In this document: positions 20,582 through 33,112 of the stretch, piece after piece | Numbering within the stretch: position 1 is the stretch's first letter | Layout of the letters: each line of letters opens with the position of its first letter | Assembly: GCA_000934455.1 (NCBI GenBank) | Contig: KN882959.1 | Coordinates: 112,458-145,926 of the forward strand | Direction of reading: 5' to 3' | Source: Apostichopus parvimensis | Taxonomy: Eukaryota; Echinodermata; Holothuroidea; Aspidochirotida; Stichopodidae | Length of the DNA stretch: 33,469 bases | Notes under the pieces: generated by a model | What the model was told of the DNA's origin: nothing | The model's input: only the letters and a program-made list of their open reading frames with translations | The model's database searches: none | Made by a program: the position numbers and the translations under genes

Positions 20582-22371
20582 TTGTGTCCCTTTCTTTATA
20601 TGAAAGCAAAGGAAAAGAGCTGGTAGTAAGTACATGTAAACGATGTTAGACATGATTATTGCTGTTTCGTCATTAATCGTCCTGTTGGGCTCCATTGCAT
20701 ATTTACACGCTGTTTTAGGTCAACTTGAGAACATAATGTTTCACCTGTTTGGAAAAAAGGATTATATTTGCTTTGACACGCATAAAATTAGCTCTTTAGG
20801 ATACATCTAACTTGATTAGTGAGTACAATTAGGTGACCAACTATTGAGTACTGTTTATATCCTGCAAGATATCTATCTACTTTGCTTGATATAAGAAAAT
20901 CGTATCTGGAGGGAATGTGGAATCCCATACTAATTTATATCTTTTGAGGCAAATATGCCATCTAAACTAACAATTAGTTTAACATTCATCAGCAAAAGAA
21001 AATGGTGAGGATTTTTTTTTGTCATATACGACTCAAATGGAATCTGAACTATACCATTAATAAGAATGAACGAGAGTGCGATGAAAGCAGTTTCATCATC
21101 AGTACTTGATCTATACCAATACGATATATTTTTTGCTTGGATAATGAAGATGAAATACAATCAGAACACTTTTACCATATTCCTTTGCAGATACTATTAT
21201 CAAGATTGAAGCCTAATTCTACATCCGATTATTAACACATAGTAACCAATTCATTCCTAATCTGACTGCATAAATGACCTGCGTCAGCCTTCCTGTCCAA
21301 TCCCATTGTTATGTTGGAGCCTTTTATTGCAAATGAATCAGCCATATCCACATAAACAGTTTTGTTTGTTAACATCACTACAGACATAATTATCAAGTCA
21401 CATTATTCCGTGAATACTCTGATGCATAGAAAGCATGTACTTGAATATGTATATCAGAAATACTTTGAATGCAAAGCTCACTTAACTGATATAGATTACT
21501 TAGATTGTTGTGAACGAGGAAACTGCAGCTAATCATATTGTTTGCTTCATATCAGAACCAATAGAAGGCAATATAGACAGTCAAGAAATGTATTGGTTAG
21601 TTCTGACTTATAACAGAATGCAAAGTGTAGCTTTAATATTGTAGACCTCAAACTTATTATTAATTTGTCAATGTATTCCAATACATACATAACCATAGTA
21701 CTAACCCAGTTCAAACTAAAATAATATGTGTGAAGAATATAACTTTGACCAAACAAGAAGTTGATCCAATCACCCTTGTGCATATTGGATTTTGAGGTTG
21801 TAAAGTCTCCTTCCACAAACTTCGTTCCAAAACCTGTAGACCTACTATCTCACTGAACAAACACTTAAAGTCCCTTAAATTATTCCATCACAAGAGAGGA
21901 AGGAATTTTCTTTATCTGAATAAAATAAACTGCATATATATGTTTACCAGATCTTTTGGATACACATACTGTTATAAAGAGAGGGCTATTACTTCATGAT
22001 ATTTTGTATAGAAATTGACACAACATCAAAGACAAGTATTAATCAATGAGATGCTGCTTAATTCCTACCATAACAATTTATATTTTTCCGAACCATAGAT
22101 GTAGTTCATCAGATTTGTGCTACTGTATTTAGGGATCTCTAACATCTTCCAGATTCTCACAAATATAGAAAACAGAAGTACTAAACAGAAAGAAAATAAT
22201 GATGTATTCATATGACCTATGTATGTTTAAACAAGGTAAGAACAATAAATGCCTTCTTACCCGAACGATTGCATCTCCTCTATGCAATTCCCAACTTATA
22301 TGCTATACCATTTTTACTGAAAAGGATCCTAACACCAACTTTCACTGATTTCATATTCCACTGATGATCTT
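20582..22371. other. Intron, nothing recognised
   Basis: AT-rich; only short unsupported ORFs. Confidence 0.5.
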
Positions 22372-22720
22372 ACAGTGTGGTTATTTATTACTCTACAAAG
22401 TAAATGAAACATGTACTTCATAATTTGTGAAAGATCTGGCTTAAAATTAAGTATCTCTTGAATTTGCGGAACCAATGGCTGATATGAGATTGCTCTTATC
22501 AGTTCAATTTTGTTTAAATTTTATTTTCTTTGCCTGATGGTTGTCGATGATTTTCCGCATGAACAGTGTGGTTATTTATTACTCTACAAAGTAAATGAAA
22601 CATGTACTTCATAATTTGTGAAAGATCTGGCTTAAAATTAAGTATCTCTTGAATTTGCGGAACCAATGGATGATATGAGATTGCTCTTTGCCTGATGGTT
22701 GTCGATGATTTGCCGCATGA
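22372..22720. repeat. 191-bp tandem duplication, second unit shortened
   Basis: Unit 1 is 22372-22562 and unit 2 is 22563-22720, near identical (each begins ACAGTGTGGTTATTTATTAC). Unit 2 lacks 33 bp present in unit 1, with TCTT at both edges of the missing piece. Very low divergence means a recent event. Confidence 0.95.
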
Positions 22721-22722
22721 AC

Positions 22723-24000
22723 AAGTTTGGTTTCATAGGGGCAGGTTGTGGGAAGCGGGGTTTTACAAATGTTTGGCGTTTAAAGGAAGTTGGGCAAAGT
22801 AGAAAGTGTTAGCCGTGCATCAAAAGCAAACACTCGGGTACAGTACTTAGAACATGACTAGGTTATGAAATTGGCTATTCTCATTGTGGTGGCCTACCGT
22901 GCACTGCGGACTCATCACGGGTATGGATATGCAGTCATAAAAAACTACAGGCCCCCAAATATACACGTTGGAGTTTTGGGCGGAATTCCTTCCATTGTTG
23001 ATTTATTGATCGTTCTTGATCTGGTCAAAGTCCCCTTATTAACTGTAATGTGCTCATAATGATCATAGCTGGCGCTGTTTGACATGCTTGGATACCCTGT
23101 CCTATGAGACGTTGGCATTGCTTGCCTTTGATGCACCAGCAAGATTTAAATAATCTATTGGCTCTCTAGTGACTGAGCCATCTGGCTTCAATATTGTAAG
23201 TGAAGAACAAATCTTCCTTCTCTTTACTGCTTTGTGATTGGGGGCATGATCCGTTAAAGAAATAAATACTTATTGGCTGTAAGGTGTAGCATACACATTT
23301 TGTATTTGGAAAGGAATATTTCTGTGATACTACTGTACCTATGTCTGAAGCCGTCACTACACAAACTGTGGGTATCTGGTCTGCTGAGTATATGTATGAA
23401 AGTGACACATATTCCGTTCAGTTAGTCTAGCTAAACTTATATGTATGTTTAATGCCATGTGTGAGTACGGCATGGAACTAGGGCTACACGAAAATACAGT
23501 AAGTAGTGCAGTACCAAGAATACTAATATGTCAGATCTTGCTACCATATCTTTTAATACACCCTTGTCTAATATTACTATTGTGCAAAGAAGGCTGTTGA
23601 ATATTTTGAATTAACACAATGTATGAATACATATATGGTCTGTGTCGCCTAGTGGCCGGTTTTCTGCACAATTGCGTGATTTTTCAACATTTGCTGTACA
23701 GGTAGTTTGCGGTTGCGATTTGTGCGCCATGCTGTTAAAAATAACAATGAATTGCTTAAATAATGTAATGTCCTTCTCTTAACACACCCCTCCACCCCCC
23801 CCCCATATGGATATGTGCCGTGGAATATTTTATCGTCACCAAATTATTGTTGGGCATTTACGGTTTGGTGCAACATTTTTACCAAATTTGGGCAAGATAT
23901 CGTCAGTGTGACTTGGCTACACACTTAATATTTGATATTGTGTCGTTCTCAACATAACTCTTTTGAGACCATCATTTTTCAAAGTATTTTAAAGTAGCTT
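22723..24000. other. Intron, nothing recognised
   Basis: Includes a C-rich run near 23790-23806. Short ORFs on both strands near 22.9-23.1 kb shadow each other. Confidence 0.5.
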
Positions 24001-24400
24001 AGCCTCCGGCTACCCTCATATTAGGCATAAACCTAAATCAAGGCAGATCTTGTCGCATATGAAAGAAAGTTATGAGTGTAGTATGCAGGCTAGGCTTTTT
24101 CTCTAAATATTTTTAACTTTTAACATCAGCTCAGTCCATTAGTATTAATAAACTTTAGATTGAAATTAACAAGCTAGGTTAGACCATACAGACTAGCAAG
24201 AAACGCCTTGACTTAAGTTTATGTCCTGCCTTAGATTAACGGTCCTACTACCACGGCCACAGCTAGACTAGCTTACGTCAGTACGTGCTACGGTATAAGC
24301 TAAGTTACGCAAGTCTTAGATAGCTACCCCCTTTCTAGGATAGGCATTATGTCAGGCTAGGCAACATCTGGTAAGCCTAGGCCAAGCTTGGATCCATCAT
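24000..24400. other. CTAG/TAGGC-enriched segment
   Basis: Many overlapping short words such as GCTAGGTTAG, AGCTAGACTAGC, AGGCTAGGC and AGCCTAGGCC in 400 bp, less AT-rich than the surroundings. This texture may mark a promoter/5'-UTR-like region or an old repeat. No start codon context or splice donor supports a transcript. Confidence 0.35.
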
Positions 24401-26514
24401 CATATGTTATTCCTTCTGATACGATTCCACTTTAAATGATTAAGAACTTGCAACTTTGGGCCTCGTAATGTACATTTCAGGCTTTCGTTGATGCAGTTGT
24501 TGGATTAACAGTTCTCTTTAGTTGTTAGCCCTACTGACTACAGAGTACTGTAATCCTGGTATCAGTACGACCCATGTCTACTGTGGTACAAAACTTCAAG
24601 ATTACAATGGTTATGTGCTCTCTGTGTTCTCTGTGTTATCTGTGTTTATCTGGTGCAGGTCAAGCATATGATAAGTCTCTTCTCTTCGCTTCGCACTGTA
24701 TTAATTTCTGTGACGTCCCCTTCCAGCTGTCAGATAATTTCGTTGTATCGAAGCGTTGTCATACTTCCTGTTATACAATTACAGTATATACTGTACGTGC
24801 TTCAAATACGAAATACAGTTTCTATTGGCAAATGAATTAATACTACGAACAATTTCTACTGTACTGACTAGGTGAAACGGGTGTGGATGCATCATACAAT
24901 TCCATCGCAATCGTTGCTGTGGTTACTGCTAGAGCACTAATAATGAATACCAGCAAACTTACTACAATATGTCATCTATAGTACATTTCATGTGTATGTG
25001 GACGGGATAATAATTGTATAATGTGTATAGTACAAAACGACATTAATTTCTACGTCATCAGCCGATTCTCATGGCTTTATCAGTTCAAATTAGTGAGGGT
25101 GAGTACCCGTTTGCCTGGACTAACCAGACAGTTCTAAAGGTTTCGTCCATATTTTAACATACGTTGGATGACACTTTACTGCAAGAACTCTTCAAATCTG
25201 CAATTTCAACCATTTTCACAAGGTATACTTATTAGTCAAACATCGGGACAGTTGTTTAGCTTCGTAACCAGTCTTAGTTGAAACAGCCTTTGAGTAATCA
25301 ATTCGTCCGTTAGTATTTCTTATATAGTAGCACTTGCTGACAAGTCTAACATGTGCTATGGTGTTATAACGCACTTCATTTTATATTGATTAACGGTTGT
25401 CTCTTATTCACAGTATAAACTGATCAAGCCATGTACATTGGGTACATAACTGCAACATTCTCACCGTCCATGTTCGGTACGTTTTGTGATTTAAACCTAT
25501 GCATGTTTTCATCCGGGACCATGTTCTGCCATACTTGCAGTGGTCAACTTCATGAATGCTGGTAGTTGTTGCCGAATGTTGCCTAATACGCACTTTTAGT
25601 AGTGTATACTTGTAAATAGCATTCCACGATCTATGCTGTGGTATCGTGGCAATGAGAGCATTTTGAGTTGTTTTTACATCTCGTGAACATTACAAACATA
25701 ATTGGAACAACAGGATGACGCTAGTGTACTTATCCACACGCTGTCATGTGTATGTGGTATGCTCCACTCTGCTGGAGAGCCCAAAGGTTCACCGAGTTTG
25801 GAGTATGACTGAATTTTGTTTTCATTTTGAATCTCTAGCAGACAAAAAAGCTTACTTATATTTCAAAAAGGATGCCGTGCCCATCTGTAACTGCCCTATA
25901 ACTGAGTCACATATGCTCAATGATAAAATGATACCTGAAAAGTCCTAGATATCCAGCTCCGCTAACTTTTAACGGTAATATTTTAACACTTTCCTGTGGA
26001 CAAATTATAATTAAGGTGTTAAGGATTGAGCACTTTATTTATTATTATGTGATGCACAATGTACTCTATATAGTTTGAATACAGCAGATATTTCAGCTGA
26101 CTTAAGTAGGAAGGGTATACTGTTATAAGGTATTACTGATATATTGTGTTCATTGTTAGATGATGACGAAAGACTGTGACGGTCACAATCATCAATGTTT
26201 TTAAATAGTATCAATTTACTAAAGAACCTGCGGTATCAAGGTGAAGGGTTCTAATATCACAGTTTAGTGTGAAAATAGATAATAGCACAATACTGCAACT
26301 GATGTAAATATCAAAAAGGTTTAACTTGCCTTATTTCATATCTCATTCCAACAAGCTGATCCCAAACATGTAAAACCTCTGTATCAAAAATTACTGACTT
26401 AAAAGTGTGCAGTTGTTTAAACAATTACAAATTTTGGTACGCAATATCTTTCAAAGTTTACATTATAAACTGCTGAAAAGATTCGGCTTATATTGCAGAA
26501 AGTGAGAAACTTAC
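24401..26514. other. Intron, no gene recognised
   Basis: Several short ORFs (24574-24840 plus, 25408-25593 minus, 25715-25948 plus) lack domains, splice support or codon bias that I could judge. Confidence 0.45.
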
Positions 26515-26826
26515 CTTCTACAACAACAGTGTACTCAAATTTGGTACTTCCTCCAAGAGTATTACATTCATAATCTCCTCCATCCTCTGCTTGAACAGAC
26601 TGGATAAATAAACTGAATGATGTACCATTGACATAATACATAAAGTTGCCATGCTTGGAACCTGCATCTGCAATTTCAATGTCAGGTTGTCCTTTCACAT
26701 AACTTGCTAAGTTCTTCCCAGTGGTTTCATCAGACCATACAGCACCAACTGTCGCATCAGTAATTGGACACAGCAACTCTTCAGATGACTTGGAGCTGTA
26801 AGTCACCACAGTCTGACATGATGCAC
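26515..26826 (-). CDS. Exon: Ig-like domain 1 (V-type)
   Basis: A 312-nt phase 1-1 exon (acceptor TTTTGTATTCATTGTTAG, donor GAAG/GTAAGT). It encodes a V-type Ig domain: Cys in SEELLCPITDA, Trp in GAVWSDETTGK, a variable middle segment, then SLFIQSVQAEDGGDYECN with the diagnostic D-x-G-x-Y-x-C motif and a final strand TKFEYTVVVE. One sequon (NGT) is seen. It lies 11.3 kb upstream of Ig2, but the join (VVVEVLAKPGI) and phase fit one gene. It must be preceded by at least a signal-peptide exon, which I could not find in the window. A separate neighbouring receptor gene is a less likely alternative. Confidence 0.87.
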
Positions 26827-26906
26827 CTAACAATGAATACAAAAGTTAACCAAGTTCTCTCAATCAAGATCCGTGTTTAATATCCATGCTTAAAATTGGT
26901 AATTAA

Positions 26907-26953
26907 TTCCTTCCTTCCTTCCTTCCTTCCCTTACTTACTTACTTACTTACTA

Positions 26954-27032
<79 letters not shown>

Positions 27033-27250
27033 GACTTACTGACTGACTTACTTACTGACTTACTGACTGACTTACTGACTGACTCACTCACTGACTCACT
27101 CACTGACTCACTCACTGACTGACTCACTCACTGACTGACTGACTCACTCACTCACTCACTCACTCACTCACTCACTCACTCACTCACTCACTCACTCACT
27201 CACTCACTCACTCACTCACTCACTCACTCACTCACTCACTCACTTACTTA
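26907..27250. repeat. Graded tetranucleotide microsatellite TTCC to CTTA to CTGA to CTCA
   Basis: About 345 bp kept in a 4-bp register. It starts with six TTCC units, then about 25 CTTA (with one CTAA), then mixed CTTA/CTGA, then CTGA/CTCA, then a pure CTCA run of about 28, ending in CTTA. It lies just upstream (gene sense) of the Ig1 exon. Confidence 0.97.
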
Positions 27251-28580
27251 AAGAAAATATAATGTGGAAAATGCTAATGATAAACCCATTGGTTAAGCTG
27301 CATTTTGAGTAGGGTTGGGATCACGATTCATCATGTTGACAAGACCATGTAAATATATTTACATAAAATTAGGATCTTTATATCATTCTGAGATCTTGAT
27401 TTGATATTTAGATAATTTTGATATTAACAGAGTAATCCACATTCAAATATGTTATTTCTCATCTCATTGTTGCACTATTTGAAGTAGTTGATAGTAGCAT
27501 TTCTAATTTCACTGTAACTTTAATGTCGCCCGTTGTAACATTCTTATGAATTTGTTTCGTCGGAGTCATTACGCATAACATTATAGTAATTAAACCTTTA
27601 CATTTCAAAGTAAAGTAGGCGGCTTTGAACGGATATATTGGGCAACTCATAATAAAACACTTTCCAATACCGATACCTGATCTCATGCAAAAGCTTAAAA
27701 TCAGAGCTGTACAAAAGGTGCACTAGTAGATTCAGCCGCAACTCAGCATTTTGTAATAAAATATTACAGATTAAGTTGTTCTAGATACACTATTACTTTA
27801 ATCCCATTAACTTTAAAGCATAAACCTCGTATGCACAATTTCTGTCTTCTTGTTTGTTTTCGTCATAAATTTCTTCATGAAATATTTCTTTCAATCATTC
27901 TGCTTATCTATCCACCCATCCATTCATGATTTCGTTTATTCATTCATCCATTGGACAGATTATCAGTGTTAACATCTGTTTGTAATACTGTAAGCGCTGA
28001 AAAGATATTGGAACTATTTAGTGTGACAATTATAAAATATTTGACTCATAAAATAACAAACGTACCTATAACAAAACAAAGTGGAAAAATCAGGAACGAA
28101 TTTAACTTGCTAAGTTTAATACTGCTTGCAGGACAAGACATATTCACTACTCTGTGAAAAGACATGAGGAAAAGGCAAACGTTAGTTCGTTACAAAATAT
28201 TAGGCACCAGTGAAATAATGCAATATGGCTTAAATTGAAAATAACTGCATCAAGAAGTGCAAAAAAAGCAACATTAAAGTGACCATTTAGCGGACTGATT
28301 GAGACTGCTTAGTTTAAAAGAGTCAGATTGCTCAATTCGTGTTCTTACCTTCAGACTGTATTTTCCTAGAAAGTCGACCATTGGACAGTCACTCACTAAA
28401 GAACAGAAATACCGCTACTTCGTTTGGGCAAACTACAGTTACTTAAGTACACGTTATATATTGATATTATTCATGACGAGGAGGGGGTAGTATGTATTTC
28501 AGAGAGTGCTACAATTACTGCAATTAAGTTTAATAAGTGTTTGCCTTGCAGCAACATTGGTTCCAGCAGTTAGGGTCTCC
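27251..28580. other. Sequence upstream of Ig1, no exon recognised
   Basis: AT-rich, with a loose ATTC/ATCC tetranucleotide patch near 27891-27955. No signal-peptide exon could be supported. Confidence 0.45.
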
Positions 28581-31143
28581 TTTTATTATTATTATTATTT
28601 AAACATTTCTAAAGCGCACATATATATGTAAAAACATAAGCTATGGCGCTGTACAAACTTAAAAGAGTAAAGGTAAAAAACTTAACGAAATTTAAGAAAC
28701 CAAGTTAATCATAAGAAAGAGGTAAAAATCTTAAAAACAGATAACCCAAAAGACTAAACAAATCCAATAACGATGGAGAAAATGAAGTCAGTATATACCA
28801 TGCCACAAAATCAGAAAATAGGATAAAACAATAATAATAGATAAATACAAAAAGAATGAGATAATAAGTAAAACTAGATTAATTATATACACGTGTGAAA
28901 ATGAAAGTCTTAAGACTGGATTTAAATGAACTTACAGTACTTGAATTGCGAATAGAGAATGGGAGTGCATTCCACAATTTGGGGGCACAGACACAAAAAT
29001 ATCGGTCACCAAGGGACTTGCAGCGAGTGCGGGGGGTAGTTAAAATCAAACTGTCATGAGATCGTATGGAGTAGCTCACTGATCGTGGTTTAAGAAGGTC
29101 CTTCAGATAAGATGGTGCAGATCAGTGAAGCGCCTTATAAGTGAGTGATAAAATTTTAAAATCGATACGATACTTTATCGGAAGCCAGTGGAGAAGTTTA
29201 AAAACAGAAGATATACTGTCATATTTGTTCAAATTTAGGATGATACGGGCAGCCATATTTTGTACACGCTGTAACTTATTAAGGGAAGAACTGGGAAGAC
29301 CATAAAACAAAGAGTTACAATAATCAAAGTGAGATGTGACAAGTGCCTGAACTAAAGTGCGAGTAGAATCAGTTGAAAGATGATAACGTAATTTTCTAAT
29401 ATTATACAAGTTAAAACTAGCGATTTTACATTTTTCATTTATATGTTTTTTCATTGATAAGGTGTTGTCCAAATAAACGCCAAGATACTTCACATCATTT
29501 ACACAATTAATAATAGATGAGTCCACGTTAGTTCGTGAACCAAAGATAAGAAATTCAGTTTTGGTATCGTTCATTTTTAAGCGACACATATTCATCCAAG
29601 CCTTAACGTCCAATAAACAACTCTCCATAGCATTTAGAGCACTAAGTTCAGAGTCGGAATTACCTGGTTTGAATTTTAGGTACAGGGCGTGATCGTCTGC
29701 ATACCACATGACCTCGGGAAGGTGACTGGAGATTGTATGATATAAAGTACTTGCATAAGCCCTAAAGAGAACAGGGCCAGCACAAGATCCTTGTGGCACG
29801 CCCTGGTGGACGGTGGATTTCGTAGAAATGCATTCACCAACCTGAACACTTTGTGTGCGTGGTCTTAAATAACAATCAAACCATGATTTAGCCAGCCCCT
29901 TAGTACCAAAGTTTTGATCAAGAACACTCAGCAAAATGTCATGGTCCACAGTATCAAAAGCTGCAGAAAGATCCAGCATAACCATCATTGTAACATGGTT
30001 ATTGTCCATATTGCACAAAATTTCATTACACACTTTGAGCAAAGCTGTTTCAGTGCTGAAGTCTTTCCTATAGGCCGATTGACACGAAGGCAGTAAATTA
30101 TTTTGTTCCATATGATCGCAAAATTGTGATAAGGCAGCTTTTTCACAGATTTTGGACACAAAACTGAGATTGCTAACCGGGCGGTAATTTCCATACGATA
30201 GGTCAAGACCTTGTTTTTTAAGTAGAGGTAAAACAATAGCATGCTTCCCTTGATAACTGAAGCATCCCGAAGCGAGACTCAGGTTCACAATTTTAGCAAT
30301 AACTGGAACAAAAGAATCCATATTATCCTTTATAAGTTTTGTTGGAAACGGATCAAGGCGACAGTGAGGATTTTTAGATTGTGAAATTATTTTCCTGATA
30401 TCGTCCTCTGAAACTTGAATAAATTGATCAAAAGCTTTACCACAATAAGTAAGAGTTGGCTTGTATACCTCATGTTGAGCAAGTTCTTTCCTGATGTCTT
30501 CAATTTTCTGCGCGAAGAAATCGCAAAATTTGGATGCAAGAACGTCCGCATTCTCATCAGGAAATTGATTAACTTTAGCTCGTCCAGTAAGATTATTCAC
30601 AAGCTTGAACAACCTTTTGCTATCACGTCCGCACTCATTTACCATGTCATTAATGTGAATAAACTTTTATTTCTGTAGTTTTTGGGAATAAAGGTTTCTA
30701 AGTGATCTGAACACTTGAAAATCGGATAAATCATTTGTCTTGCGCCATCTCCGTTCAGCACGCCGCCTCTGAAGCTTTAATTCCATCAAGTCATTTGTGT
30801 ACCATGGTAGTCTCGGTCGAATTGTGATAGTCTTCGTTTTTAAAGGGGCATGTTTTTCTAAAATGCTGGTAAGCGACACATTATAAAATTGCACAAGTTG
30901 ATTAACGTCATCAATATCCATCGCGGAGTTAGCCATTTTCCGTAAGTCATGAGCAAGACTGACAATGTTTATATCTGCAATTTTCCTGAATTTAACAGTT
31001 TTTCTGGTCATATCAGGTTTTGGGCAGTCAATATCGCAGGTAACAAAGCAGTGATCAGAAATGAAAAATTCACTAATTGGCTCAGTTATAATGACATCGT
31101 CATTACTCCTAGATAAAATCAAATCCAGTGTATTTCCAGAAGT
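28581..31143 (-). mobile_element. 5'-truncated CR1/L2-like non-LTR retrotransposon
   Basis: A retrotransposon on the minus strand. Its 3' UTR (28581-28878) ends in a short AAT-type tail (AATAATAATAATAA). It contains the end of an endonuclease domain, the whole RT domain and a CR1-type C-terminal tail. The 5' break is near 31143, just upstream of a TSGNTLDLIL-like endonuclease segment, after which the frame closes at once. 5' truncation is normal for target-primed insertion. I did not see a clear target-site duplication. It lies upstream of the Ig1 exon in the same orientation. Confidence 0.9.
28879..31140 (-). pseudogene. CR1/L2-like ORF2 (endonuclease end plus reverse transcriptase), two nonsense codons
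   Basis: One continuous frame over 2.26 kb encodes, in order: the end of an APE-type endonuclease with its catalytic SDH (ISDHCFVTCD, near 31060); a linker PRLPWYTNDL with an Arg-rich RRRAERRWR; and the RT domain with motif A (MLDLSAAFDTVDH), GVPQGS (motif B) and YADDH (motif C, 29692-29703). The tail is CAPKLWNALPFSIRN, FKSSLKTF. Two in-frame stops interrupt it: TAA at 30667-30669 and TGA at 29122-29124. There are no frameshifts, so the copy is fairly young but cannot make full ORF2. In vivo it would have copied itself by target-primed reverse transcription. Confidence 0.92.
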
Positions 31144-31314
31144 ACTATTTTATATTATTAATACTATTGAATTAAGAGTGAGACCTGTTAAGAAATAGGG
31201 ACAGAAGTAACCATACAATGAAGTAAAAATTTAAAAATCCGTAGTCTTATGCTAATTCATATAACATGAATATTGCTTTATAAAATGAAAATAATGTACA
31301 GGCATTATTTCCTA

Positions 31315-31645
31315 GAACTTACATTTCCGGACAGCAGCGCATACCACTGATGGTTCGATTCCCGGATAACGTTGAAAACCGACAATGGCGTCGCCAGCAT
31401 ATCTACACCTGCGCAACATCTCTGTACAACCGATATTGGCATGTCACTCCTCCAATGCCGTTTGCCAATGACGTTATGATATGAAAAGTTAAGATATGAG
31501 GCCGCCATCGTCGGCAAACCGTCGGTATGCCGCTTTTTGCCGCAGATTGATTGCCGCCTGTTGAACGCCATTGGTCCGACGCTTAAGTGCCAAAGTCGAT
31601 GTTGCCGTGGCCAGAGGCTGACCTGCTACCCGGGATTTGTTCGGC
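31315..31645. repeat. CpG-richer island with repeated TGCCGA-like words
   Basis: About 330 bp, more GC- and CpG-rich than anything nearby, with recurring words (GTCGGCAAACCGTCGG, TATGCCGC, TTGCCGC, ATTGCCGCC, TTGCCAATGACG, GTTGCCGTGGCC). Overlapping ORFs in several frames look like shadows. It may be a piece of a transposon or satellite-like repeat. Family unknown. Confidence 0.5.
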
Positions 31646-33036
31646 GAATTTTTTTTTGAAAAGTTGGTATTTCCTTGTAAATACATCTGGCAGCACTACT
31701 GTGTATGTTGTTATTATGCAATTAACATAGAACCTTTGTATGCTTTTATTTATAACATTTAAGACCCTCTTCCACAGAACACATAATATTCCTAAAAAAG
31801 CTGCATTTAATGAAATGATAAATATCAAGGGGCAAAAAAACAAATTTAAAAAAATATCTTTACCTACTAAAAGGCTTGTGCAGGGAACTGATATGAATGA
31901 CCGACTAAGGACACATGTCTACCTTAGACCTCTTTTCGTATGTTTTCGTTCCATTTCACCTTTGAAAAGAAAACCTGGATAATTTACATAAACGTTGACA
32001 GCGAAGCCAGCATTCGAAATGCATCACAATTATACTGTCTTGGTTTAACACAAAAACCATCAGTTCAGTTCCTCAGATGCAGCACAGAATTTAGTAAGAA
32101 AACTTAAGAATTTGAAAACCTGAAATATCATGTTTACATTGCGTTGCAATTTAGTTCAAGGCATACGATGTTAAACCTTATCCTAGGGTTTTTATAAAAG
32201 TCAGAAGACTTCGTTTTTTGGTTGAGTAAATTTGAAAAACAGAAAGAAAAAATAACGACCAATGCAGTACCATAAACAATTAGTCCCTCGTGCACTGAAG
32301 AGCTGACGTCATCATCCATTTAGCCCTCAAGAAAACTTCCAGAGAGTTAGCTAAGTTTATAGCTGAGTTGCTTGAAAATCGGAATAGATTAAGAAACTTA
32401 GTTTCACTATCCTCTTTCATTCTTTTTAAACTTTGACATATTAAGATCAAAATTAGGGCTAAAATCATCTATTGAGGTTTATAGGTATTGGTCTAAATTA
32501 TGATTGCTAACTGCTATCATTTCTTTAGTTAATTTGCATTTGATAATTTGATCATCAAATGATTAGACTAAATTACTTATTATTAAAACAATAAATTGTC
32601 TGTGCGACGAAATATTTTTGGATCGAATCGTATTTATTTGTGGAAGGAATCCAGAGTGTTTTTCTGTCCATACAGTTGAACAGTGTTCAATCCATGTAAT
32701 TTCTCACTGAATGATTGAGGGCAAAATGGATCGAGGCGGGAGGCAGTTAAGTTGTTGTTCGTTTAACTCGTTCTTATTGGCCGTTTTTCGAATATGTAAC
32801 ATATTTAAAAGCTGTTTCACTATATTACCAATGCAGATAATCACCTTAATTCTTTTATCAGTATAAATTAGCCTAGGAATTAATATAATTTTCTTTCGTA
32901 GTATGTGTTGGTGGATTTATTAGACCGACATGGTAAATTAATATCTATTTATGACAAAACTCCATGGTTATGACGAGATACGCATTTACCATATTGAGTT
33001 GTATAGTTATTGGACGTAGTTCGCAAATTAATTTTT
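31646..33036. other. No gene recognised
   Basis: AT-rich. Short minus-strand ORFs at 32134-32468 include a hydrophobic start (MILALILILICQS) but no supported donor. The palindrome-like CATTTGATAATTTGATCATC lies near 32537. Confidence 0.45.
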
Positions 33037-33112
33037 AGGGGTGGGGTTAAGTGTTCGGGTTAGGGGCTGAGGGTAAGGGGTTGAGGGTTAGGTGTTGATG
33101 GTTGGGGAGTTG
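33037..33112. repeat. Degenerate telomere-like G-rich patch
   Basis: Plus strand carries GGGGTTAAG, GGGTTAGGGGCTGAGGG, GGGGTTGAGGGTTAGG and GATGGTTGGGG in 75 bp. The G-run spacing resembles mutated TTAGGG repeats and could form a G-quadruplex. Confidence 0.7.

Noticed and set aside
26417-26514. C-terminal extension of the Ig1 ORF
   Set aside because: Follows a strong GTAAGT donor; it is intron.
26907-27250. CRISPR-like or regulatory array
   Set aside because: The 4-bp period has no spacers; it is a microsatellite in a eukaryotic genome.
29914-30678. Plus-strand and out-of-frame minus-strand ORFs over the reverse transcriptase
   Set aside because: Shadows of the real minus-strand RT frame.
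32280-32468. Hydrophobic MILALILILICQS start as the missing signal-peptide exon
   Set aside because: No convincing donor follows, and the retrotransposon and 5 kb separate it from Ig1. Possible but unsupported.
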